From the NCBI GenBank assembly GCA_002898315.1, contig BEHV01000007.1, positions 1 through 64,000 of the forward strand: a DNA stretch of 64,000 nucleotides. Direction: 5' to 3'. This document shows positions 44,807-52,003 of the stretch, piece by piece. The position numbers and the translations under genes were made by a program. This DNA is from a bacterium HR19. Lineage in GTDB: Bacteria; Calescibacteriota; Calescibacteriia; Calescibacteriales; Calescibacteriaceae. A model generated the notes under the pieces. The model did not search any database, was not told where the DNA came from, and saw only the letters and a list, made by a program, of their open reading frames with translations. How positions within the stretch are numbered: the first letter of the stretch is position 1; the number at the start of each line of letters is the position of its first letter.

Positions 44807-44832
44807 AATTATAGTTAATCTACCAACTTTTG
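44807..44832 (+). repeat. 26-bp dyad motif, copy 1
   Basis: Begins AATTATAGTTAAT and ends CCAACTTTTG. It matches the reverse complement of copy 3 (48877-48902) at 23 of 26 positions and copy 2 (48751-48775) almost as well. AGTT and AACT arms within it form a short dyad, and the motif runs into TTGACA, which could be a -35 element. Confidence 0.65.
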
Positions 44833-44909
44833 ACACTTATATCATGTTATTTTGAATTTGTGCTGTTTTGAGAGCAATACTAAGAATTTCAAGATAAGAT
44901 GATTATTTT

Positions 44910-44963
44910 GCTCCTTCAAACCTACTAGTATATACTACGATACGAAAAGAAAGGTTGAGGAGC
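44910..44963 (+). promoter_or_regulatory. Imperfect stem-loop upstream of the lipoprotein operon
   Basis: GCTCC, TCAA and CCT at 44910-44923 pair with AGG, TTGA and GGAGC at 44952-44963, a 12-bp stem with two single-base bulges. The loop contains the palindrome TAGTATATACTA. It lies about 100 bases before ATG 45061, so it could be a 5'-UTR structure or a protein-binding site. Confidence 0.4.
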
Positions 44964-45060
44964 AGAAATAAAAGACAGAGAAAAAGTGCAACAAAATCTT
45001 GACTTCATGGGAAAATGTGATTAAATCATATATGGTAAGGAAAATAGGGGGTGAGCAGAA

Positions 45061-45351
45061 ATGAATGGCAGGAAAGGGTTGGAATTTATCTTTTTCTTTC
45101 TTTTTGCGGTGCTTTTCAATGTGTGTCTTGAAAAGGGAAGTCAGAAGGAAGAAAGTAGAAAAACAGATGTAGTAAAGTTAGTAAGCGATACTGAAAGAAG
45201 GCTTGTAGAAAAGAGCGAAAAAGTTATATCAAATGGTTTTATTTCCGGGAAGTTAAGGGATGAGGGATTCAGAGAAGTGAGGGCATATATTCCCGAGTAT
45301 GCTATTTTGGGTTGCGATAAGGTAAAGCTTGAGAGCAAATTTAAGAGATGA
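45061..45351 (+). CDS. Small putative lipoprotein
   Basis: A 96-residue exported protein of unknown function. The N terminus MNGRKGLEFIFFFLFAVLFN leads to Cys22 with a lipobox-like LFNVC whose -1 residue is Val instead of Gly, Ala or Ser. The mature part is charged and mostly helical (KTDVVKLVSDTERRLVEKSE). GGGGGTGA eight bases upstream sets the start. The stop codon overlaps the ATG of the next gene (ATGA, 45348-45351), so the two are translationally coupled. No recognised domain. Confidence 0.6.
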   Translation: MNGRKGLEFIFFFLFAVLFNVCLEKGSQKEESRKTDVVKLVSDTERRLVEKSEKVISNGFISGKLRDEGFREVRAYIPEYAILGCDKVKLESKFKR

Positions 45352-46206
45352 GCATGAGGGTTAAATTAAAATGTTTTGTTATACCTTTTGCTTTCGTTTT
45401 GTTTTCGTTGTGTGCAAAGAATGACTCTCATGTGAATAGCCATTTCGGGATATTTGAACAGTATTAACTGGTCAGTCACATATTATGTTATAAACTCTGC
45501 CGATGAGCTGAATGAACTGTGCAAGAACACAAGTTATGGTGCGGACGATTTTGAAAAATATGTTGATTTTGCAACTCAAACAATTATTGTTTTTGTCTCT
45601 TCGGCAACAGTGCCAATTGTTTCTGTAGAGCTCTGTTGGGCAAAAGTCTTTAATCTTATCGGGTATGTGGGGAGGATAGGAGATAACATATTTGTTAAAT
45701 GGAATGGATATATGTTTTTTATATATCAACAGCCTGCTTCTGGTGTGTGTCCTCTTGTTATTTATCAACCTGTTCAACTTCCTCCTCCGTATTACAATGC
45801 AATTATAACTCACAAGAAGATTTATTCCAGATCTTTGATAGTAAAGTATGTTGATAGCATTTTATATATTGGTGGTAGTTTAGATATAGACAAAGGTTTT
45901 GTGGGAATATATAATATTGACCGGCTATTAGAAGATTATTGTTCTGCAAGTCCTGAGTCAAGAGTACTACCGGAAGAATGTGTGATATGTTTGAGAAAGA
46001 TGAGGGAAAGCGGGGGTCTCCCGAGCGACTGTACTATGGAGCTGAAAGATCATAAAATCTCTCAGGATAACTGTCCATTGAGTTCAGAAATTCCCGAATG
46101 CACCACATGTAAAAATAAACTTGTGGAGTTGGAGAAAATGAAGAAGTATGGGGGGTATCCTGCGGGTGAGAAAATGGAAAACATAGGGGTTGTAATGATG
46201 GAATAA
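45348..46206 (+). pseudogene. Frameshifted Cys-rich lipoprotein gene
   Basis: ATG 45348 (or 45354) encodes a lipoprotein-type signal peptide (FVIPFAFVLFSLCAKND) in a 39-codon frame that stops at 45465-45467. A second frame, open from 45436 and continuing to 46206, carries the rest of a plausible protein starting near SINWSVTYYVINSADELNEL. The frames overlap at about 45436-45467, so a single +1 shift would join signal peptide and body. The C-terminal part has two copies of a motif CxxC...KM(R/K)xxGG(L/Y)P (CVICLRKMRESGGLP and CTTCKNKL...MKKYGGYP), perhaps metal binding or disulfide linked. Alternatively the second frame starts at TTG 45454 as a separate cytoplasmic protein. No family recognised. 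Confidence 0.55.
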
Positions 46207-46229
46207 GGTTTTAATTTTTCTGGTCATAC

Positions 46230-47726
46230 ATGTTGTTTTTAACTTCTTTGTTTTTAGTACTTTCTCAGCCACCATTTTTAGTGCCTTTTATACCTTCACT
46301 TTTTGTTCTCTCGCTCATAAGAAAAAAGACAGATTTTTTGTTCTGGTTTTTATCGGGTCTGATTTTCTGGGCTGTGACGCTGAACTGGATTCCAAAAGCA
46401 GTAAAAACAGGGGGATTCCCAATACCTCTTGGCTTTCTCGCACTTATTTTGCTCTCCTCAATCCTCTCTCTTATCTCCACAACTCCATTTGGACTTCTTT
46501 CTGAAAAATTCAAAAGCAAGAACAAAATCCCTTTTTCTATTTCAGTTCCAATAATATGGACAGCGATTGAGTTTTTGAGGTTCAAGATTTTCCCGTGGGC
46601 TCCCTTTGGAATACAGCTTATCAACACCCCTTTTTCCCAGATTTCCGAGTTCACAGGTATTTTTGGTTTGAGCTTCCTTTCTCTTTTCCCTGCATCAGTA
46701 GTGCTTGACGCAATAGAAAGAAGAAAACCCAAACTCCTTTTTATCATTCCTCTTATACTCATACCTTTGTTTTTTATGGGGATTTTGAGGGAAAATCAGG
46801 TTGAGAGAGTTCTTGCAAGCCAAAAAGAGAAACTCAAGGTTATCTTATTGAGGACTGATTTTTCAAGACAGCAAAAGTGGCTTGAATTCAGAAGGACGAT
46901 AGAGAGGGAGTTTGAGACAACTGAAGAAGCCATAGGCAAAGTGGGAGGAGAGGGTTCTCTTGTTGTGTGGCCTGAGACATCAATATCAGCACTCTTTGAC
47001 CTTCTCAACACAAAGACATTATCATTTGTGAGAGAGAGGATGGAAGGAATTATTGAAAGATATGGGGTTGGGATGATAGTTGGGTCAATAGAGGGAGAAA
47101 AAAGTGGAGAGAAAGGGGTAATCTACGAGAACACAAGGTTTTTCAATTCAGCTTTTTTCATCACAGAAGGTGGTATATGGGTTCAGAGGAAGGAAAAACT
47201 TGTCCCTTTTGGAGAGTTCATACCTGCAAGAAGCATAATAAAGAAGATTGGATTTTTAGAGAGGGTTATAAGGAGGGTGAAATTAAGTGTGGAGCTTTCA
47301 AGCTGGGGAAGGAGGGAGATATTTGACTGGAGGGGTTTGAAATTTTCAGCTTTCATATGCTGGGAGATTTTGTTTCCGTCTTATGTGAGGGAGGCAGTGA
47401 AAGAAGGGGCGGACTTTATTGTGAACATATCAAACGATGTGTGGTTTGGCGGGGAATGGGGGGTAAAACAGCACTTTTACTATGCTGTGGCAAGAGCCAT
47501 AGAGAACAGGGTATACATTGTAAGGAGTGTGAATAAGGGGATTGCCGGGATAGTGAGTCCATCAGGGAAAGTCATTTCTACATCTAATAAAGAAGGATAT
47601 GTATGGGGAGAGGTGGGGAGAGGGCAAAAATCTTTCTACTCTGTGTATGGAGATGTTTTCCTTTACCTTGTCTCCTTTTTTGCTTTTGTTTTTTTATTCT
47701 TTGCTTCATCAAAAAAAATTGATTAG
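46230..47726 (+). CDS. lnt: Apolipoprotein N-acyltransferase
   Basis: Adds the third acyl chain to the N-terminal Cys of lipoproteins in the inner membrane of diderms. 498 residues: six to seven N-terminal membrane spans, a periplasmic nitrilase domain and a C-terminal span (SVYGDVFLYLVSFFAFVFLF). The catalytic triad is visible: Glu249 in VVWPETSIS, Lys323 in KEKLVPFGEFIP and Cys377 in AFICWEILFPSY; FIVNISNDVWFG and HFYYAVARAIENRVYIVRS are family motifs. It lies amid three putative lipoprotein genes, two of them damaged. Lnt itself looks intact, which argues against poor sequence quality in the region. Confidence 0.93.
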   Translation: MLFLTSLFLVLSQPPFLVPFIPSLFVLSLIRKKTDFLFWFLSGLIFWAVTLNWIPKAVKTGGFPIPLGFLALILLSSILSLISTTPFGLLSEKFKSKNKIPFSISVPIIWTAIEFLRFKIFPWAPFGIQLINTPFSQISEFTGIFGLSFLSLFPASVVLDAIERRKPKLLFIIPLILIPLFFMGILRENQVERVLASQKEKLKVILLRTDFSRQQKWLEFRRTIEREFETTEEAIGKVGGEGSLVVWPETSISALFDLLNTKTLSFVRERMEGIIERYGVGMIVGSIEGEKSGEKGVIYENTRFFNSAFFITEGGIWVQRKEKLVPFGEFIPARSIIKKIGFLERVIRRVKLSVELSSWGRREIFDWRGLKFSAFICWEILFPSYVREAVKEGADFIVNISNDVWFGGEWGVKQHFYYAVARAIENRVYIVRSVNKGIAGIVSPSGKVISTSNKEGYVWGEVGRGQKSFYSVYGDVFLYLVSFFAFVFLFFASSKKID

Positions 47727-47753
47727 AATTCAAAGCAACTTCTTCCGAACTGG

Positions 47754-48613
47754 TCAAGACCTCTGATACTCTTCCCCCCATCCCGTTTGAACCACCTTTA
47801 TTATGAAGTTTTTGAAATAGGCGGAAAAACTTGTGTCAAAAGATGAGCTTTGTGAATTTATTCTGCCATCAAATTTGGTTTGAGTTATCACATTTTTGCA
47901 AGCGGAGAAGAAAAACTCAATTTCCACCTCTCCTGTTATACCCACGGAATAATCTTCCATGAAGTTTTTTTATTTTGAGAGATTTTGAGAATGAGATGCT
48001 GGAATTTGTTTTTATTTTTTGTGGCTCTGAGCAAGTTTCATTCATTTTGATGATTTGCGCTTCAAGCTTTCCGTTTATTGAGAAAGTGTAAGAGGAGAAA
48101 ATGGAATTTCTTTTGGCATTGAAGTTTTCTGCAAAAAGGTATGCTTTTTCATCGGATAGTTTGAAAGTTATTTTTCCGTGAATTGAATTTGTAATTTTTT
48201 CGTTCCACTTTCCTGTGCACAGATTTTCGCAATTTGAGAAATCAAGTGATATGAAGTTCTGGCTGACAGATATTGAGAAGTATCCAGAGATGTTGCATTT
48301 TGCGCTTGTGGTTTTTTCCTTGGAACTTGAGATATGGTTTTTCATTATCTGAGATGCAGGGTTCGGGGAGAGTGGATTGAGCGAAGTAAGAAAACCATGA
48401 GATTGATGATTTTAGGATTTGGTCTGGCTGTGGAGCTTTTATGATGAGGGAAATTCCTTTTATGATTTTGGGTGTTGCGGTTATTTATGAGGCTGCGGGA
48501 TTTCCAAATGGAGGTTCAAGGATTTTTCTTTTTTCGTTCTGTCCGCAGAAAATGAGGAGGAAAGAGAGAGCGAACAAAAGAGCAATTCCTCTGTGCTTTC
48601 TGACTTTTTTCAT
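47754..48613 (-). pseudogene. Decayed lipoprotein gene (in-frame stop and two frameshifts)
   Basis: Minus-strand remnants read as one protein. ATG at the complement of 48611-48613 starts a lipoprotein signal peptide (HRGIALLFALSFLLIFCGQN), which meets TAA at 48485-48487. The same frame continues with protein-like sequence (KIIKGISLIIKAPQPDQIL, LPEPCISDNEKPYLKFQGK) to about 48310, where a poly-A run shifts the frame into the piece that contains KCNISGYFSISVSQNFISL and KITFKLSDEKAYLF. A second shift, at the A run before FMEDYSVGITGEVEIEFFF near 47960, leads to the end at 47754. Function unknown; the mature part looks beta-rich. Three separate lesions make a true pseudogene likelier than a sequencing error. 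Confidence 0.6.
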
Positions 48614-48951
48614 TTTTTATTAATTTTATGATTTTTTACTGATTGAGGCAATCCGTTGATTTTTGCTGTTTTATTTTTTATTTGTTTTTTAGTTTTATGA
48701 GTTTGAAGGTTTTGCTCTTTATTTTTTTGGTTTTTGTCCTGCTTGAGATTGATTATAGTTAATTTACCAATTTTGCTTTTGATTTGGTTCTACCCTTTAT
48801 AATCCCTAACCTTTTCTCCTCCCGCATTATAATATAATCTTAAAATAGTTTTGTTAAAACGGAGTGGTAAATAGTTCAAAAGTTAGTCAATTAACTATAA
48901 TTTTCCTTATTCCTCAACTTTTTCGGAATGTTATAAATTTTTTAGTTTATA
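48614..48951. other. 338-base T-rich intergenic region with inverted-repeat element
   Basis: No gene seen. The left part (48614-48750) is T-rich and would be the leader of the decayed lipoprotein gene on the minus strand. The right part holds two copies of the 26-bp dyad motif facing each other (48751-48775 and 48877-48902) with a perfect TATAAT at 48798-48803 between them, then an AT-rich leader for the GT9 gene at 48952. Confidence 0.6.
48751..48902. mobile_element. MITE-like element bounded by inverted copies of the dyad motif
   Basis: Copy 2 (48751-48775, starts GATTATAGTTAATTTACC) and copy 3 (48877-48902, reverse strand, starts AATTATAGTTAATTGAC) are inverted repeats enclosing 101 bases without coding capacity, the layout of a miniature inverted-repeat element. 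No target-site duplication is obvious, and a third copy stands alone at 44807, so a pair of regulatory sites is an equal alternative. Confidence 0.35.
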
Positions 48952-49986
48952 ATGAAGATTGTTGTTGTTCAGACCGCTTTTTTGGGAGACCTTGTTTTAA
49001 CTACACCCGTTTTCAGATTCCTTTCTGAAAGCTATGGTAGAGACAAAGTTTTTGTCGTCGCGCGACCTTTTGCACGGGATTTGCTCCTCAACAAAGTTAT
49101 TCCGTTTGACAAAGATAAAAATAAAATTTTGAACTTTTTTGGGGTTATAAAATCTCTTGGAGATATAAAACCACAAATCGCTCTTGTTCCTCATCTTTCA
49201 TCTACATCTGCCCTTATACCTTTTTTAGCCCGCATCCCACAGAGAATCGGATTTGAAGAAAACCCTCTCAGTATGCTCTTTGATAAAAAGGTGAAAAAAT
49301 ACTCCAAACACTTTGAACATGAAGCCGAAAGGATTTTCAAAATCCTTGACCCAATAAGAAAGAAAACAAAAAACGAAATCAATTCAAAATTGCTCCCCGA
49401 AATACATATAGAACAATCTCGCATTGATAAATGGAAAAAATTTTTTTCACATATAGGTGTAGAGCTTGAAAATAAAAGTAGTGAGAGAAAAAAAACGAAG
49501 AAAATAGTAGCTTTTGCTCCGTTTTCTAATTGGGGAACTAAATCTTGGTTCTGGTGGAGAGAATTTCTCGCTTGTTCAGATGAATTTAAAGACTTCATAT
49601 TTGTTCTTATCGGCAAAGATAAAGTAGATGGAGATTTTCCACGAAATGTTGTAAATCTTTCTGGAAAAACAGACCTTCGTGATGTTGTTGCCATACTCAA
49701 AATCTCCAATATCTTTTTCGGTGTAGATAACGGACTTTCTCACATTGCATCAGCTCTCGGAAAAGCTTGCTTTGTTGTTTTCGGACCAACAGTCCCCGAG
49801 TTCGGTTTCTTCCCGTTTTTTTCTGATTTTCAGGTTGTTGAGGTCTCTGACCTCAAATGCAAACCATGCTCTCTACACGGTCCCAATTCTTGCCCGATGC
49901 AGCACTTCAAATGTATGAAAGAGCTCACCCCAAAAATAGTCGCAGAGCTATTTTTTGATTTTGTCAAAAGATTTGAAAAAAGTTAA
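48952..49986 (+). CDS. waaF: GT9 family heptosyltransferase-like protein
   Basis: A 344-residue GT-B enzyme of family 9, which adds heptose from ADP-heptose to the LPS inner core at the cytoplasmic face. KIVVVQTAFLGDLVLTTPVF is the WaaC/WaaF opening with the catalytic Asp; VAFAPFSNWGTKSWFWW is the ADP-binding start of the second domain; FFGVDNGLSHIASALGKACFVVFGPTVPEFGFFPF is the family signature; and a Cys cluster (LKCKPCSLHGPNSC, HFKC) near the C terminus is usual for WaaF. WaaF and other GT9 members cannot be separated firmly by eye. An inverted copy of the dyad motif lies 50 bases before the start. Confidence 0.85.
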   Translation: MKIVVVQTAFLGDLVLTTPVFRFLSESYGRDKVFVVARPFARDLLLNKVIPFDKDKNKILNFFGVIKSLGDIKPQIALVPHLSSTSALIPFLARIPQRIGFEENPLSMLFDKKVKKYSKHFEHEAERIFKILDPIRKKTKNEINSKLLPEIHIEQSRIDKWKKFFSHIGVELENKSSERKKTKKIVAFAPFSNWGTKSWFWWREFLACSDEFKDFIFVLIGKDKVDGDFPRNVVNLSGKTDLRDVVAILKISNIFFGVDNGLSHIASALGKACFVVFGPTVPEFGFFPFFSDFQVVEVSDLKCKPCSLHGPNSCPMQHFKCMKELTPKIVAELFFDFVKRFEKS

Positions 49987-50016
49987 ACTTTCTCCTTCGT
50001 TTTAAGAGTTTTTGGT

Positions 50017-50979
50017 ATGGAAGTGTTTATAACGGGAGCTTCAGGATATATCGGCAAAAGCATTCTCAAAATCCTCAAAGACGAGAAAAAGAAAGTGAGC
50101 GTCAGAGCGATTGACATAAAAGAACCACCTGATGAGTTCAGAGATTTTCTCTCCTTCCAGAATTTAGATGTTCGTTCTACTGATGTTGAAGGTTTTATGA
50201 AAGGTGTAGACGCGGTCATTCACCTCGCTTTCGTTCTCAACCCCCCACGCGATAGAGAGTCCGCTCGCTCAATAAATATAGACGGAACAAGGAATATACT
50301 CCTTGCCGCAAAGAAAAATAAAGTCAAAAAAGTTATCGTCCTGACATCAGCTACCGTTTACGGTGCTCATCCCGATAACCCCCTCTTTATGAAAGAAGAC
50401 CAACCAATAAGAGGAGACCTAAATGTTGGCTTCTGGTATTCAGAAGATAAGGCAGTTCAAGATAGATTGGTTCAAGCTTTTGCCAGAGAAAACGAAGATA
50501 TTTCCGTCTGCATAGTAAGACCTGTGATAGTTTTCGGAGAGAATGTAGAAAATTACATAGCTCAGGGGTTTTTCAACCCGCCAATCGTCAGCATACTCAC
50601 AAAAAATATCCCGTTCCAGTTCATTCATGAGTTAGATGTTGCGAAAGCAATCGTTATGATGCTTGAAGATAATGCCTCAGGTCCTTTCAATCTCGCAGGA
50701 GATGGAGTTGTAACTCTGAAAAGAGCAGCAGAGATTATGAGAAAACCATGTATGAAAATTCCTAGCATTCTTCAAGTGCCTCTTGTGAACCTTATGAAAA
50801 AGTTCGGTATATTAGACCCAAATACTCCAATTGCTATTTTAGACTTTTTCAGGTATCCGTGGACGCTTGATACAACAAGAGCAAGGGAAGTCCTCGGGTT
50901 CAGACCAAAATACTCATCAGAAGAAACATTCTCAATCGCTTGGAAAGCTTACAGAGCAAAGAAAAAATCAAAAAAATAA
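50017..50979 (+). CDS. NAD(P)-dependent epimerase/dehydratase (extended SDR)
   Basis: A 320-residue extended short-chain dehydrogenase. VFITGASGYIGKSIL is the dinucleotide loop, LDVRSTD the Asp-containing loop, VDAVIHLAFVLNPP and VKKVIVLTSATVYGAHPDN the core strand with the catalytic Ser/Thr, and WYSEDKAVQDRL carries YxxxK. FQFIHELDVAKAIVMML and GPFNLAGDGVVTLKRAAEI are typical of sugar-nucleotide epimerases and related reductases. Substrate not identifiable. It follows the GT9 gene by 30 bases, so action in LPS sugar metabolism is a reasonable guess, and precedes the folB-folK gene by 85 bases. Confidence 0.85.
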   Translation: MEVFITGASGYIGKSILKILKDEKKKVSVRAIDIKEPPDEFRDFLSFQNLDVRSTDVEGFMKGVDAVIHLAFVLNPPRDRESARSINIDGTRNILLAAKKNKVKKVIVLTSATVYGAHPDNPLFMKEDQPIRGDLNVGFWYSEDKAVQDRLVQAFARENEDISVCIVRPVIVFGENVENYIAQGFFNPPIVSILTKNIPFQFIHELDVAKAIVMMLEDNASGPFNLAGDGVVTLKRAAEIMRKPCMKIPSILQVPLVNLMKKFGILDPNTPIAILDFFRYPWTLDTTRAREVLGFRPKYSSEETFSIAWKAYRAKKKSKK

Positions 50980-51064
50980 ACTGACAGAAATTTTTACCTT
51001 TATAGGAGCTTTGCTGTTTGTTAATTCTTCGGCTTTTTTGTTCTGTTCCTTTAAGAAATCCGTT

Positions 51065-51928
51065 ATGGATAGAATAAGAATAAAAGACCTTCTTTTAAGA
51101 TGTGTTGTTGGAATAAACGATTGGGAAAGAAAAGAAAAACAAGATGTACTGATAAATGTTGAGCTCTTCATTGATTTAAAAAAAGCTTCGTCAAAAGATG
51201 ATATTTCCCTTACCCTTGACTATAAAAAACTGAAAAAAGAGATAGTAGAATATGTTGAAAAATCATCTCCGTATCTTATAGAAAAAATTGCAGGAGATGT
51301 TGCCCTTATATGTATAAATTATGAGCAGGTGAGAAAAGTAGTAGTTGAAGTTGATAAACCTTATGCGCTGAGGTTTGCAAGAAGTGTCTCTGTTGTTCTG
51401 GAAAGAGAGAAATCAGAAGTTTATATCGGACTTGGTTCAAACATAGAACCTGAAAAAAATTTAGAAAATGCGCTGAAATTGCTCTCTTCTTTCAAAGAGA
51501 TAAAAATCAAAAAGGTCTCTTCTTTTTACATTACTCCTTCTATAAACGAGTGGGGAGAAGAGATGAGAAACCTTCCTTATTTTCTGAACGGAGCAATAAA
51601 AGTCCAAACATACTTTACTTTTGATGAGATGTCAGAAGTTTTAAAAGATATAGAAGTTAAGCTCGGGAGGATAAGAAGTGGCAAAAGCTTTGACCCGAGA
51701 CCAATAGATATAGATATACTAATCTGGAAGGACTCCGAAGGTGTGGTGAAATTTTTGCATAAGGATTTGCTTGAAAGGAATTTTGTATCGTCGTGTGTAT
51801 TTGAGCTTGAGCCAAACCTTCTTTTGGGAGAAAAACACATTCTGGAAATTGTGGAAAATCCGAAAATTAAAGTTGAGATGAAAAAAGCAGAAAACCTTGA
51901 ATTTCTCAAAAGATTTGAAAGCGTATGA
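51065..51928 (+). CDS. folBK: Dihydroneopterin aldolase / HPPK fusion (FolB-FolK)
   Basis: A 287-residue bifunctional folate enzyme. Residues 1-118 are dihydroneopterin aldolase (FolB): MDRIRIKDLLLRCVVGINDWERK, LTLDYKKLKKEIVEYVEKSS and SPYLIEKIAGDVALICINY. Residues about 119-287 are 6-hydroxymethyl-dihydropterin pyrophosphokinase (FolK): EVYIGLGSNIEPEKNLENAL and the signature GKSFDPRPIDIDILIW. The two catalyse consecutive steps from dihydroneopterin. The frame is open upstream, but ATG 51065 is where FolB homology starts. It works with ThyX (folate user) elsewhere in the window. folP is absent here. murF follows 75 bases downstream. Confidence 0.93.
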   Translation: MDRIRIKDLLLRCVVGINDWERKEKQDVLINVELFIDLKKASSKDDISLTLDYKKLKKEIVEYVEKSSPYLIEKIAGDVALICINYEQVRKVVVEVDKPYALRFARSVSVVLEREKSEVYIGLGSNIEPEKNLENALKLLSSFKEIKIKKVSSFYITPSINEWGEEMRNLPYFLNGAIKVQTYFTFDEMSEVLKDIEVKLGRIRSGKSFDPRPIDIDILIWKDSEGVVKFLHKDLLERNFVSSCVFELEPNLLLGEKHILEIVENPKIKVEMKKAENLEFLKRFESV

Positions 51929-51987
51929 GTGTATGAAACTTCTTTGATTCCTTTTTCAGAACTATATTTTGTGTGCGGACTGAATAG

Positions 51988-51993
51988 TAAAAT
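51988..51993 (+). promoter_or_regulatory. TAAAAT box close to the murF start
   Basis: TAAAAT ten bases before ATG 52004 with a T-rich spacer and no Shine-Dalgarno site, a candidate -10 box for a leaderless murF transcript. Confidence 0.35.
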
Positions 51994-52003
51994 TATTTTT
52001 TGT

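Larger units (their letters stand above)
44551..45060. other. 510-base intergenic region between two divergent genes
   Basis: No plausible gene. Very AT-rich. From left to right it holds the SD site of the minus-strand fusion gene, a hairpin at 44643-44668, an A/T hairpin AACTTTT-AAATA-AAAAGTT at 44715-44733, copy 1 of the 26-bp dyad motif at 44807-44832, a 12-bp perfect palindrome TAGTATATACTA at 44926-44937 inside a longer imperfect stem (44910-44963), and the SD site GGGGGTGA just before 45061. It must contain promoters for both directions. Confidence 0.6.

Noticed and set aside
46265-46762. 165-codon minus-strand ORF
   Set aside because: Antisense to the membrane domain of lnt.
48441-48623. 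60-codon plus-strand ORF
   Set aside because: The minus strand of the same region encodes a better candidate, the signal peptide of the decayed lipoprotein.
44807-48902. CRISPR repeats
   Set aside because: The three similar 26-bp copies are not regularly spaced, one is inverted, and no cas gene is present.
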